Notes under the pieces: model-generated
Database searches by the model: none
Told to the model about the DNA's origin: nothing
What the model saw: the letters and a program-made list of their open reading frames with translations, nothing else
Assembly (NCBI GenBank): GCA_008828725.1
Contig: MEHQ01003090.1
Span: forward strand, 42,346 to 106,345
Direction of reading: 5' to 3'
From: Saccharina japonica
Lineage: Eukaryota > Sar > Phaeophyceae > Laminariales > Laminariaceae
Length of the DNA: 64,000 nucleotides
Shown: positions 42,878-52,927 of the stretch, piece after piece
How positions within the stretch are numbered: the first letter of the stretch is position 1
How the letters are laid out: every line of letters begins with the position of its first letter
Program-made: the position numbers and the translations under genes

Positions 42878-42970
42878 TCAATCTGCGGGGCTTCTCTCAT
42901 TCTCGTCCTCCTCCTCTATCTGGGCAGCGCCCTTCGTCGCATCCTGCAAGCGCCCACGGACTTCCTCCAC
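42878..42970 (-). CDS. IMPACT-like terminal exon
   Basis: Acceptor ttggaatcag; encodes VEEVRGRLQDATKGAAQI, an EEEDENE tail and the stop. Confidence 0.8.
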   Translation of the reverse strand: MEEVRGRLQDATKGAAQIEEEDENERSPAD

Positions 42971-44666
42971 CTGATTCCAATTTCGAGGCAAAGCATTTAT
43001 TAACAGTGCAATAGGTGGGCGGCAGCGGCGAGAAAAAAAAAAAAAAAAACGACAAAACTCTACTACTGTAGGTGTCCCGCACCGTTTACTGTAAAGTGTA
43101 GGGGCATTCCAGGGTATACTGCCGCCGGACCGTGGCGCGCCAACATACCGCAGCTCACCTGTCCTAATTCCACGGCCACCCTTAGCACGATGGAGCCATC
43201 GGCCGTGAACTCCTCCGAGAGGCGTTTGCTTCCGGACACCGCGTGATACACGTCTCCCACGCTTTCCACGGGGGCTGTGACTCTGAGCCTCAGCATCGGT
43301 GTTCGCGTCTCCCTGGTGAGGGGGGGCAGGGGGGGGGGCAAGGGACGGGTACAAACACCGGCCGGGTGTTCACTCCTCTCCTACACACGCACCTGGTACC
43401 TGGTACAAAACGTGTTTTTTCTTTCATGGAGACGATGATAAGCTATTTTTTTTGTGAACACTGACTATGTTGCAGGGATACGAGTTGATGTAAGAACATT
43501 GGCATCGATTATCTACGTACAATCAATGGAGTACAACGGACTTCAGACTACTCAATAGTCCTCAGGCGCTTCGTTGCTGGTATATATCGAACACCGTTGA
43601 ACAGCTTTGCCTACCCCCGCATGTTGACGCGTCCACCGGAGGTCAACCATGCTCAGAGTTTGTTATCAATACCGCCTTACATATGGCCTCGGCTGCCCCT
43701 CGCCCGTTTCCTTTCCCGTTCATCTAGAGCGTTCGTGTGTTGCTGCTACTACACTGTTGCACCGGTCACCACCAAGTGCAGTGGCTGCGGGTGTCACAGG
43801 AGGTGACCAAGTGGGGGGGGGGGGGGCGTACTAATTTGTTGCTTGCCTTGTCATTTGACCATTGGCCAGCATCCCTTTCGAGACGGAAGAAAAGCGGGGG
43901 GGGGGGCGGTTTTCTTGTTTTCTTTGGGACTACTCTAGTAAACGCGACTACGTCCCACTGATTATACTAGTGTGATGCTGTCATTGGGTTAATGGTTGAT
44001 GACGCAACAACAGTAAACATCCCACGCAGTGAATCCAGTGAGCTGCGGGTGGGCAGCCGCGTCGGTGATAAAAGTAACGAGATAGCGCGCACAAGGTTGC
44101 AACACGTGTATTTCACGTTTACAACCCCTGTAGTTGTCTTCGCTGGATTCCCCAGGCACGAAGTGAGCCAGACCAAGTCCGGGCTGTGAACGGTGGTCAG
44201 GGAGGAAAGTATCGGCCCATAAAAAGGAACGCCCTGGGACACGCTAAAACAGCAACGACACACCCCACACCCTACTGTGCCCTACCCTGCTCTCCCCTCC
44301 CCTCCCCTCTTCTACCCTGCTCTATCTTACCCCCCTCTACCTTAACCTACCCTACCCTACCCTACCCTACCCCACAATATTCTACCCTACCCTAATCCTA
44401 CCCTACCCTATCCCACCCTACCCTAGCCTACCCTACTCTACCTTACTCCACTCTAGCCAGGACAAATATCGTTAGCGGTATTCTACAGTAACTATCAGCG
44501 TACCTCTCCGCGGCCTGGAGGCAAAGCCTCGACCCCCCCCCGTACGCGCGGCAGAGTCCGCCAGTGCCCAGCTTGATGCCCCCCGAATACCTTGTCACCA
44601 CCACCATCACCTCGCTCACCCCCTCGCTCTCGATCCCCCCGAGGATGGGCTGTCCGGCCGTTCCGC
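42878..44666 (-). CDS. IMPACT/YigZ family (UPF0029) protein, three C-terminal exons
   Basis: Minus-strand exons 44666-44504, 43312-43159 and 42970-42878 join in phase across GT-AG introns. The first carries the UPF0029 signature GTAGQPILGGIES then VVVTRYSGGIKLGTGGLCRA. The second matches the following DUF1949-like domain, LRVTAPVESVGDVYHAV then SEEFTADGSIVLRVAVELGQ. The third ends VEEVRGRLQDATKGAAQI, an acidic tail and a stop at 42878-42880. In yeast and animals the relatives Yih1/IMPACT bind GCN1 and damp GCN2 signalling; bacterial YigZ is poorly understood. The N-terminal half (start of the UPF0029 fold and any RWD domain) should lie right of 44666 but I could not find it before the R1 repeat and retroelement at 45220. 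The gene may be cut off or have a very long intron. The canonical YFGG reads YSGG here. Confidence 0.82.
43159..43312 (-). CDS. IMPACT-like exon 2 of 3 visible
   Basis: Acceptor ctcaccag, donor CAG|gtgagc; completes a split Arg codon and encodes the DUF1949-like strand-helix-strand. Confidence 0.82.
43818..43902 (+). repeat. Dispersed repeat R1, G-tract terminus in IMPACT-like intron
   Basis: A G11 tract, then cgtactaatttgttgcttgc, catttgaccattggcc and cctttcgagacgg. Confidence 0.8.
44270..44460. repeat. CCCTA-rich tract in intron
   Basis: Degenerate ctaccctaccctaccctacc repeat with CTCCC units, 20-60 bases upstream of the exon donor at 44504 on the minus strand. The period is 5, not the 6 of CCCTAA telomeres. 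Confidence 0.85.
44504..44666 (-). CDS. IMPACT-like exon 1 of 3 visible
   Basis: Acceptor ggccag, donor AG|gtacgc; begins within GGTAGQPIL. The glycine run (AYGGGS) is encoded by a nine-base homopolymer at 44533-44541, a possible site of length error. Confidence 0.82.
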
Positions 44667-45219
44667 CTGGCCGAAGGAGGGAGCGGGAGGCGGAATATAG
44701 GGGGCGGGGAGGGGGGCGCGAAAAAACACGCTTGTCAGAAAAAAGCACCTTATGAAGTTTTACAATTTAAAGGCTTCGGGTGCCGATGGGGAGGGGCGGA
44801 GTGGCGCGGCTGTGGGGGGGAAGGGGAGGGCGGGAGTAAAATTCGGGAACGCAGGAACAAGGTAGATATATACCTGGCACAACAGCAGTAGGAGGGCAAG
44901 TGGTTTTCAGATTAACCCCGCTGGAGTCAGCCTTTGAGGCTGCGCCAGTTCATTGCATCACAGCCCACCGCGGCTTCGACAAAATTAGTATCCGGAAAGA
45001 AAGCAGAAGAAGCGGGAAAGTGGAAGAACGAAAACACCGGGGTGCATGGTTACCTCCATCTACTACCGGTACCGGTACGCTGCCAAAGCGGCGCGCGAGG
45101 CAGGGTCGTGCTCGCTTGCCCTCCTCCATGCGTACCGTTCTCTTACGCAACAACTAAAAGTGACCCCCGTTTCAAAATAGTGTAGAGCTCTCCTACAGCG
45201 CAGGCTCAACTACCAAAGC
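44667..45219. other. Upstream of IMPACT-like exon 1, no exon found
   Basis: Purine-rich (about 44667-44850), then ordinary sequence. Both strands were searched by eye for the N-terminal UPF0029 exon without success. Confidence 0.45.
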
Positions 45220-45345
45220 GCTCACAAGCGGTTCTTAGTAGGATGCAGCTCACCCGTCATGCGACTCGCGCAACAGCTCACGGCGCTTCGCGCTTGGTGC
45301 TACAGTAGCAATGTCTGCCTGGTCGGTGAAAACCCGACATTGAGA
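45220..45345 (-). repeat. Dispersed repeat R1, fragment at the retroelement 3' break
   Basis: acaagcggttcttagtaggatg, cagctcacccgtcatgcgac, cggcgcttcgcgcttggtgc and atgtctgcctggtcggtgaa match R1 in minus orientation. The recombinase coding sequence stops at this junction. Confidence 0.8.
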
Positions 45346-45796
45346 CCGCTAACATCATCCACATGACTTTGCCCCCTTCCCCCCACTCTGGTACAGTTGT
45401 CAATCCCTGTTTCAACATAACCCACGATATCGGACGCCTAATCCGTTGCGGTTCGCCCTTCAATGCACTCTCCCTCACAATGCCTGCCTTCACCGATTTT
45501 ACGATAAAATGTTTCATCGGCAACTCTATCCCGACACGACGATGAAAATGCTGAACTGCGACCAATTTCCCTTCAACCGTCGATGCTTTGTTTCCGCGCG
45601 AAAAGTACAAATGCGCCATATACTTCGCAATCTCTCTCGCTACCGCCTCCTCACCCAACTCCACATCCAAGTATGCGCTTCGATGTACGGCATCTAAACG
45701 CCACTGCGTCCACAAACGCCAGGCAGCTGCATAAGTGACATTTGTCGAAGGAGCCACTCCGACCGTCGACAATAAGCCTGCAAGACTCCCGAACAC
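45346..45796 (-). pseudogene. Tyrosine recombinase, N-terminal part (YR retroelement)
   Basis: Encodes a core-binding domain typical of DIRS/Ngaro or Crypton recombinases: VAPSTNVTYAAAWRLWTQWR, FSRGNKASTVEGKLVAVQ and HFHRRVG. The catalytic domain with R-HxxR-Y is missing because the sequence runs into R1 at about 45345; the open frame continues artefactually to 45278. It overlaps the RNase H frame by about 100 bases in another frame, a common layout in DIRS-type elements. Confidence 0.75.
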
Positions 45797-46194
45797 GTCG
45801 TCTCACCACTCTTCCCCAAACTCGCCTCCAGCCAATCAGCATGCGGGAAAAGAGAAGACAAACGCGAATTAATCGCTTGCCGAGGCCACCTTGAAATGCC
45901 ATCGGCCACAACATTTTTGACCCCTGAAATATGCGCAGCTTCAAAACACCAACCCGCCCGCATTTCAATTCTCCCCAAATATCGCATCAAAAAGGCAGCT
46001 CTCGGATCCCGTGTTCCCCCACACTTATTGACCCACGTCACCGCCGAAACGTTGCCGCCAAGCATAACAACGGGCGCGCCCACAATATTTGAACGGTCTG
46101 ACTTCTGCACCACCATCACATAGGCTGTCATTACCATTGCCAACAACTCCAAAAAAATGATAGAAATTTGCGTTGTGCGCTTTGCATTTTGCAC
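45694..46194 (-). pseudogene. RNase H domain of YR retroelement
   Basis: ELLAMVMTAYVMV, then VMLGGNVSAVTWVNKCGG and FEAAHISGVKNVVADGISRW match the degenerate RNase H that follows RT in DIRS/Ngaro elements. It lies in a different frame from the RT ORF: TGA at 46235-46237 (after ETGIWW) and a frameshift at about 46200-46225 separate them. Confidence 0.78.
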
Positions 46195-46234
46195 CCACCA
46201 ATTACCTACTTTTCTCTTCGGTAGTTAAATCGTA

Positions 46235-47959
46235 TCACCACCAAATTCCTGTTTCTGCGCAGTAACCTCCAACTGCACTTAAAGTAGGATCCGACAGCCA
46301 ATGCCGTTTCGGAACCCATTGCGTGTGTTCGAAGAAAGATGAATATAAAGAAACACCATCGACCAAGCAAGGTTCTCGTAAAGCCCATTTCCACCACTCC
46401 AGATGCGCATGAAACTCTTGGCCTAATAGTATAACCGTGCCCTTCGGGACCGCCGCCAATTGCGTGTCACCATCTTCTTGTTTCTCTTTCAGACCTACCA
46501 TCAACAACAACCTCCAAACAAAGAAACGACCCGGCCTCACCACCTGGGCCACATGGCGCAGCTTTCCTGTCAGACTCCACATCTCTTCTGCAGTTGCAGT
46601 ATTTCTCGTTGACGGCCACTTTTGCAAAAGCTGTAACACCTCCTTACGCTTTCTTTCCGGCAATTTTATCCTCATTTTTTGAGTATCAATGCCAAAACCT
46701 AATACGTCTTGACACACAGCCCAATCTGTCAATTTCTTTTGTGACAAAACGGGCACCGAATTATCGCTAGACTTACCAAACATCCTTAAATGATCTGAAA
46801 TTGCGGAAAGTGTTGCTATAAATAGTCGACTCTCCTTTCCACGCTGGCATGCTTCCAAATTCAGCATATCGTCGACGTGCATCTCAGCGTAAAACTCCGC
46901 CTCTAGGTTTCCCTGTAATTTAGGCACGACAACAACTCCAGGAGGAGCACACTTTGCACTCTCCCCTTCTGCTGGTGCCCAAACTTTCACGTCCTTTGCT
47001 ATCCTTCGCGCATCTGGCAAAACCGCAGCTGTGTTAACGTCAGTATTTCGATGCGAATGAAGAATTGCCGCAGCCATCAAACCCCACCATCCAGGTGACG
47101 AACGCCACCCGAACGCCAACCTGAAATCAATGACAATATATTCCCCTACCACATATGAAAAAAGAGGTGCCTTATCCCACTCGATGTGAACCCTTCTAAA
47201 AGCATCCTTCACATCCATTTTTGATATGTAAATAGGCACTCCCGCGCCTACTTGCTCTCGGCGAGCGCACGTTTGCGCAATGAAGCGGAATAAAACACCA
47301 CCCAACTCACACACCGGCGCTTTTTCAAAGTCCGTGTCTGAATTTACTCCTTGTCCTATTGTCAAATCCAAAATCACTCTCAATTTTTTCCGTTCATCTA
47401 TCACGGCCAAAGGTGATATTCTCAGTCCACGAACCGTATGGGCTATTGACCGGTGTACCGGCAATACCCGACCACTCGCAATATCCTCCATAAGTCTGTC
47501 GAGCAGCAAGTCGCTATGCTGTAAAACGCTCGAATGATTCCCATAATGCAGTGCTGTGTCTAAATTACCTCCTTCAATAACATCGACCGGCACTCCATGC
47601 CTAACAGCTTGCATTAAACGCTCCATGTCATGAAATCCTTTTGACCCGAAATGCTGCTCTATCAAGATTGCATCACGATGATCAGCCATCACTTCTCCGC
47701 CAAAGAACGCGGCAAGGGTTCCCATCATACCATCACATATAAGGGCCCCTTCTGTTGCAATGTCCGCAATTATTTGCAATTCGATGAAAGCATCCGACCT
47801 TTCCACCGTTTTGTGCAAAACATTTAAAGCATCATATCTTTCTGTTTCTTCAACACAACGTGCCTTGTATTCTGCCAGTTTCTTCTTTGACGCATGATAA
47901 TTCTTCTGCAATTCCCTCATTCGCGCCGGAATATCACATTCCGACACCGTCCGATCCAT
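46235..47959 (-). CDS. Reverse transcriptase of YR (DIRS/Ngaro-like) retroelement
   Basis: 574 codons. A coiled N-terminal part (1-60), then RT: LRISPLAVIDERKKLRVILD (about 179-198), motif A ISKMDVKDAFRRVHI (245-259), motif B LAFGWRSSPGWWG (281-293) and motif C as MHVDDML (360-366). The thumb and connection end in LSDPTLSAVGGYCAETGIWW, the start of the RNase H-like domain, before the premature TGA. The pattern, with VDD and GW-SSPG, is that of DIRS-order RTs in protists and algae. The ORF itself is long and intact, so decay is recent. Confidence 0.85.
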   Translation of the reverse strand: MDRTVSECDIPARMRELQKNYHASKKKLAEYKARCVEETERYDALNVLHKTVERSDAFIELQIIADIATEGALICDGMMGTLAAFFGGEVMADHRDAILIEQHFGSKGFHDMERLMQAVRHGVPVDVIEGGNLDTALHYGNHSSVLQHSDLLLDRLMEDIASGRVLPVHRSIAHTVRGLRISPLAVIDERKKLRVILDLTIGQGVNSDTDFEKAPVCELGGVLFRFIAQTCARREQVGAGVPIYISKMDVKDAFRRVHIEWDKAPLFSYVVGEYIVIDFRLAFGWRSSPGWWGLMAAAILHSHRNTDVNTAAVLPDARRIAKDVKVWAPAEGESAKCAPPGVVVVPKLQGNLEAEFYAEMHVDDMLNLEACQRGKESRLFIATLSAISDHLRMFGKSSDNSVPVLSQKKLTDWAVCQDVLGFGIDTQKMRIKLPERKRKEVLQLLQKWPSTRNTATAEEMWSLTGKLRHVAQVVRPGRFFVWRLLLMVGLKEKQEDGDTQLAAVPKGTVILLGQEFHAHLEWWKWALREPCLVDGVSLYSSFFEHTQWVPKRHWLSDPTLSAVGGYCAETGIWW

Positions 47960-48109
47960 TTCCTCACGGTAACCATCACCTGAACCGATACATCCGCGGT
48001 AATATTTGCAAATGGTATGTCATTATATCGATTAATTAACAACAGCTCATTAATACCACAGATCCAAACTATTGTAGTCCGTCCCTAATCCATTTTAACT
48101 GTACCAACC

Positions 48110-49790
48110 TTCACAGTATAGTAATCAGTAATTATGGTTCATGTTTTCCTTGAGTTCTCTACTATCTTTCATGATAGTCATACTATTAATAAACATGATT
48201 CATTTCCTCTTAGCCTTTCTTCACAATATGCAGTACATATCACCTCATATGATGGTCCTTTATTTTTTGTTTTGTACCCTTTCATCATGAACGGTGAACA
48301 TAGTTCACTTTATATCATAGTCCAACCTTTCCTTTCTGGCCCTCCTTCATAATATTCAGTAGATGTAATTCACCTCATACTGATACTTGGAAAATAAATA
48401 AAACATTAATCTTATTTTTATCCTCCCTTCACAATAATCAGTAAACATAGTTCACTTGTATTATGGTCCGTCCTTTCATCATGATTGGTGAACATAGTTC
48501 ACTTTATATCATGGTCCATCCTTTCCTTTCTGGCCTTTCTTCATAATATTCAGGAAATATAATTCACCTCATATTATGGTCCTCTTTGATACTTGGAAAA
48601 TAAATAAAACGTTAGTCTTATATTTTATATCCTCTCTTCACAATAATCAGTAAACATAGTTCACTTAGTATCATGGTCCATCCTTTGGCCGTTCTTCATA
48701 ACAATCAGTAAATCAAAATTCACCTCTTATTATGGTCCTTCTTGATACTTGGAGAAATTAAATATATACTTCGTATATGTACGTACACATACATTTTTAT
48801 TTACTTTGTATCTCCCTTGAGACAGTCAGTGAGCAACTTTCACTTTATATAATGGTCTATCCTTTTTCCTATCTTCATAACATTCAGTAAATTAAATTTA
48901 CGTCATGTTATGGTCCTTCTTGATACTTGGGGGAATTAAAATTATATACGTACGCTTGACGTACGTACTAAGTATATTTTTAATTTGTTTCGTATCCCCC
49001 CTTCACGATAGTCATTAAACATAGTTAACTTTGTATCATGGTCCATATTTTTCCTTTCTTCATAACATTCGGTGAATTTAAATTCACCTCATGTTATGGT
49101 CCTTCTTGGTACTTGGAAATTAAATACCTCCCTTCATAACAGTCAGTGAAACATGTTTGTTCACTTTGTATCATGGTCCATCCTTTTTGCTTTCTTCATA
49201 ACATGCAGTAAAATATTTTTTACTTATGGTATGGTCCTTCTTGATACTTGGGGAAATTAAAATTATATACTTACATATATATTTATCTGTTTCGTATCCC
49301 CCCTTCACGATGGTCAATAAACATAATTCGTTAACTTTGTACCATGGTCCATATTTTTCATAACATTCAATAAATTTAAATTCACCTCGTGTTATGGTCC
49401 TCCTTGGTACTTGGAAATAAAATACCTCCCTTCAAAACAGTCAGTGAAACATTATTCACTTTGTATCGTGGTGCCTTTTTATTTTCTTCCTCCATAACTT
49501 TCGGTAAAATTAAATTCACCTCCAATTATGGTCCTCCTTGATACTTAACAATAAAAAAATGCGTACGAGGCATAATATTAATAGTTGTTTTAGTTGTTAT
49601 GTATACCCTCTCTTCATGATAAACAGTAAATAATGCTCGCTTTCTATCATGGTCCACCCTTTCTTTTTGGCAATTCTTCATAAATACAGTAAAACAAACG
49701 TTTTCCTTATATTATGGTCCTCCATGGTTAATTTTGTAATTCCTCATGATATTTATAGTAACAGCGTTGCTGCTCATGTCAATATGCATA
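48110..49790 (-). repeat. AT-rich degenerate repeat array upstream of the RT
   Basis: Nine or ten irregular units, roughly 130-200 bp, repeat ttcacaataatcagtaaaca, ttcactttgtatcatggtcc and gatacttgg. The gatacttgg anchor is at about 48389, 48590, 48747, 48931, 49107, 49239 and 49408. Composition contrasts sharply with the GC-rich surroundings. Confidence 0.85.
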
Positions 49791-50794
49791 CCTTCATGAT
49801 GCTTGTTCAAAGTATACCTAATCCACCTCGAAAATTAAATCAACAAACCAAAAACACAAAAGACAAACAAAAATTAAAAACAGAAAATGAAAAATGAAAA
49901 AAAAAATAACGTAAAAACAAAGGCAATGACCACGAACCTTCGACCAGTTTCCCTCATCCTTCCGAAACCAACCTTTTTCCGAACCACCATTTCCATCCCC
50001 AAAACCTTAATATATACCAGGTATATATCATTCAGTATACATACAAGATTCATACCGCGCATTCACTCACCTATCACGTCCTTCAACGAAACCGCCTTCG
50101 GGGGAGGCACATGTTACGGTTGAGTCGACCGTTTCAGGAGTTATGATGACATAGAGGCGTTTTCATATTGTAGTTCCGCCGCCGAGAGAAGATGCCCTCC
50201 CTCTTCTCTCACTCAGAATCCCTTGGCCTCAGCTTCGGTCAAAGGATAAGCAATCTCTTACCATCTATCCATCTCCCGTTGGGGACTCTTCCCTGAAGTA
50301 CCACAAGCCTGCCCTACTCTCCTGGAGACGTAGGAGCACGCCTCGTCGTCTCGGTCGGACTCAGGAGCACGCCTCGTCGTCTCGGTCGGACTCCAGTCCT
50401 GCTCTTGCCCTGAGGTTGGTCATAATGTCTCGACTCTGTGTTCTCTTCTTGGATTATGCCTCTCTGTGTGGCGCCCGTAGCTCGGGCAGGCCACACACCC
50501 CAGCTGTTAGAGAACTATGCATGTGTTGCCTCATGACAATGACTTTAGACCTCAACCCAGGTAGCCTGGTTCCGTAATACACACCCTGGGGCTCTACCGA
50601 CCTAGACGATCCGTCCAAGTTAGTAGTCCACGAAATTGGTCGCCATCTCCCCCCCTCCAGTACCGCGCCTGCTCGTCGACTCGTTGTTGGCCCCGTAGTC
50701 GAACGGAGCCCGTGTCCTCATCCGCGAGCACCACCACCGCGTCCCCGGCCACCAAAACCACCCCCACCCCCAAACATTGAAGCCGAACCGAAGG
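49791..50794. other. Spacer between RT and gag-like ORF, no gene
   Basis: An A-rich stretch at 49840-49915, a taccaggtatata word at about 50016, and a 33-bp duplication (aggagcacgcctcgtcgtct cggtcggactc, 50333-50395). Confidence 0.55.
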
Positions 50795-50980
50795 AACCCC
50801 CCTTCTTCCTTCCTGCCTCAAACCTTCCAACCTCTGTCTCTCCAGCTCAACCAACTGCACCGCCATGATACGTACTTGATAAACCTTTCCCGATCCCCTC
50901 TTTCAATCATGCCAACGATTCAATACCTCTCCACAAACCCCAGATTTCCTTCGTTCAATCTTCCACTTTTCTCCCGGCGC
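50795..50980 (-). repeat. Direct repeat flanking gag-like ORF, left copy
   Basis: About 180 bases (cttccttcctgcctcaaacc, cctctgtctctccagctcaa, accccagatttccttcgttc) recur at 52922-53096 in the same orientation with few differences. Confidence 0.87.
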
Positions 50981-51182
50981 CCCCCCTCCCCGTCCGCTCC
51001 CTCCTCCTCCTCCTCCTCCTCCTCCTCCTCGTCCGAAACCACCCCCAAAACTGAGACGTGGTCCTCGTCAGTCGCCTGGCCCCACCCCCCAATCGAACCC
51101 TCAAAAAAAACGAGTTTTCTCGTTTCCAGCGGGCGCCTGAAAGTCGTGCTTAAAACGACACGATTGGCCCAACGAGCATCCC

Positions 51183-52739
51183 TCATTCTTCCAATGGTGA
51201 ATGCACGTACCGCGAGGACAGCCAGAAGCTTCCAAATCCCTTGTTCTCGACGTAGCCAAACGCTTGTTGTGTGGCCTGAGCCGGCTGCCGGGAAGAATTC
51301 ACTCCCCCCGACGGCGTGCCCTTCCTCTTTCCCAGCGAACCTCCACCCTCTCCGCTCCGCTTACTTGTCGCGCTAAATCCTGACTGAAATAACACCTGTT
51401 GCTGAACCCCTCTAATTCGGTCAGTAGCTGAACGAGTCCTCGGAAAAACCGGCGACGGCAAATCTGGAACACTCTGACCCGGCATTGGCGGACCGTTTGG
51501 GTACGACGTCTTGAGTGCGGCCGCCACATCCCCGATCGCTTTTGCCACATCCACGAAATCCTGGTCAATCGAGGCCATAATCGCTTGAGATATGTACGGC
51601 CCAAACTCCCCGGCTAAAACCTCCTGGTATCTTGCTGCATACGCGAACAGCTCTTGTCTGACGTCGCGCAATTCCTGAAGAAAGGCCCCTGCCCGAGTGT
51701 ATTCCCCCAAGACGACCTCGAAGCCCCTCATCAGTGCGGCGAAGCGATCTTGAAAAGTGACCTTCGCTGCAACCGGCGTCCCTTTTTCCATCGAACCCCC
51801 CCAAACCCCCTTCTTCGGCGCGAACTGTTGTATGCGGACCCCGGAACACGATGTCAACATCTTGAAAACAGCCTCGTTCACGACCAGATCTTCTCCGAGC
51901 ATTTCTTGAATCCGCTCCTTGGTGAAAAACTGCACTACTCCTGACAGTGCAAAAAATCGTTTGGTACCGTCTTTGCTCCATGCCGTTATACGACGCTTCG
52001 CCGCCTCTTTTTCTTCGATGGCCTCATTAGGATTTGGTGCAATGATCGCCCCGTCGTGAGATGCCCCTACCCCCGCCAGTTGAGCTCCTACTCCCACTGC
52101 TGGTTGATGATTTTGCATCGTATTGACTTGCTCAACCAACCCTTGAATCATCGGCAATGCAACCACCAGCTGCTCAACAATCGTAGTAATGCGAGCAGTA
52201 TTTTCGTGCATTCGGTCCGCAAAACCGACCTGGGCCACCTCGAGATCATCACCCACAGCCCCCCCAGCAGGTACCTGCTGACCCGGCTCTGCACCCCCTC
52301 CTCCGATCCCACCATGCATCGCTCCTGCTCCTTCGCCAATCACTACCTCGCCCACACCAAGCGCCCCGGCCGCAACCCCAGCAGCTGCCGCGCCGAGAGC
52401 AGCTGCAGCAGCAATACCGGCGTCAGCTATAGCAGGGGCATTCTCCACAGCAGTAGCAGGAACTGCCATCCCATCCGCATTCCCCGCAGCCGCAACAGCA
52501 ACAGCAGCCGCAGCCGCAGCAGCCGCAGCCGCAGCATCCGCAGCAGCCGCAGCAGCAGCGGCATCTTCATCAACCCCCACGTTGCCTGACCCTTCTCCCC
52601 TTGCTGTGTCGGCACCGAGTGGGTGTGCGTTTTTCCACGCTTGAGCTGCCGCTGCTGCGGCTCCTTGCGCACTCGCATGATGACTAATTATCATTTCCCG
52701 CTGAACCCCCCTTCTTCTTTGAACTGCCCGACCTTCCAC
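51183..52739 (-). CDS. Ala-rich gag-like ORF of YR retroelement
   Basis: 518 codons. Poly-Ala tracts (about residues 60-135), a Gly-rich stretch, a segment with ENTARITTIVEQLVVALPMI (helical, possible oligomerisation), then a globular-looking part with WSKDGTKRFFALSGVVQFFT, VNEAVFKMLTSCSGVRIQQF and FQDRFAALMRGFEVVLGEYT, and a basic, Ser/Gly-rich C-terminus (KRSGEGGGSLGKRKGTPSGG). No zinc knuckle. The location upstream of RT on the same strand and between direct repeats suggests the structural protein of the YR element, but no family match is certain. Confidence 0.55.
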   Translation of the reverse strand: MEGRAVQRRRGVQREMIISHHASAQGAAAAAAQAWKNAHPLGADTARGEGSGNVGVDEDAAAAAAAADAAAAAAAAAAAVAVAAAGNADGMAVPATAVENAPAIADAGIAAAAALGAAAAGVAAGALGVGEVVIGEGAGAMHGGIGGGGAEPGQQVPAGGAVGDDLEVAQVGFADRMHENTARITTIVEQLVVALPMIQGLVEQVNTMQNHQPAVGVGAQLAGVGASHDGAIIAPNPNEAIEEKEAAKRRITAWSKDGTKRFFALSGVVQFFTKERIQEMLGEDLVVNEAVFKMLTSCSGVRIQQFAPKKGVWGGSMEKGTPVAAKVTFQDRFAALMRGFEVVLGEYTRAGAFLQELRDVRQELFAYAARYQEVLAGEFGPYISQAIMASIDQDFVDVAKAIGDVAAALKTSYPNGPPMPGQSVPDLPSPVFPRTRSATDRIRGVQQQVLFQSGFSATSKRSGEGGGSLGKRKGTPSGGVNSSRQPAQATQQAFGYVENKGFGSFWLSSRYVHSPLEE

Positions 52740-52927
52740 CGAGTGCCAAACCCTTGCTCGTCAACACCACGAGTAGAGCCCCGTACTAGATGGTATTATT
52801 CTTGCCTGCCTCAAACCTTCCCAACCTCTGTCTCTCCAGCTCAACTCTTCTTTCAACTGCCCGACCTTCCACCCAGTGCCAAACCCTTGCTCGTCAACAC
52901 CACGAGTAGAGCCCCGTATTAGATGGT
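52705..52927 (-). repeat. Tandem duplication at the gag-like 5' end
   Basis: ttgaactgcccgaccttcca and aacccttgctcgtcaacacc with acgagtagagccccgta occur twice, about 135 bp apart (52715-52790 and 52850-52923). Confidence 0.85.

Noticed and set aside
50777-51376. 199-codon plus-strand ORF with a Ser run
   Set aside because: It lies antisense to the gag-like ORF and the direct repeat; Ser run is the complement of a Glu run from low-complexity DNA.
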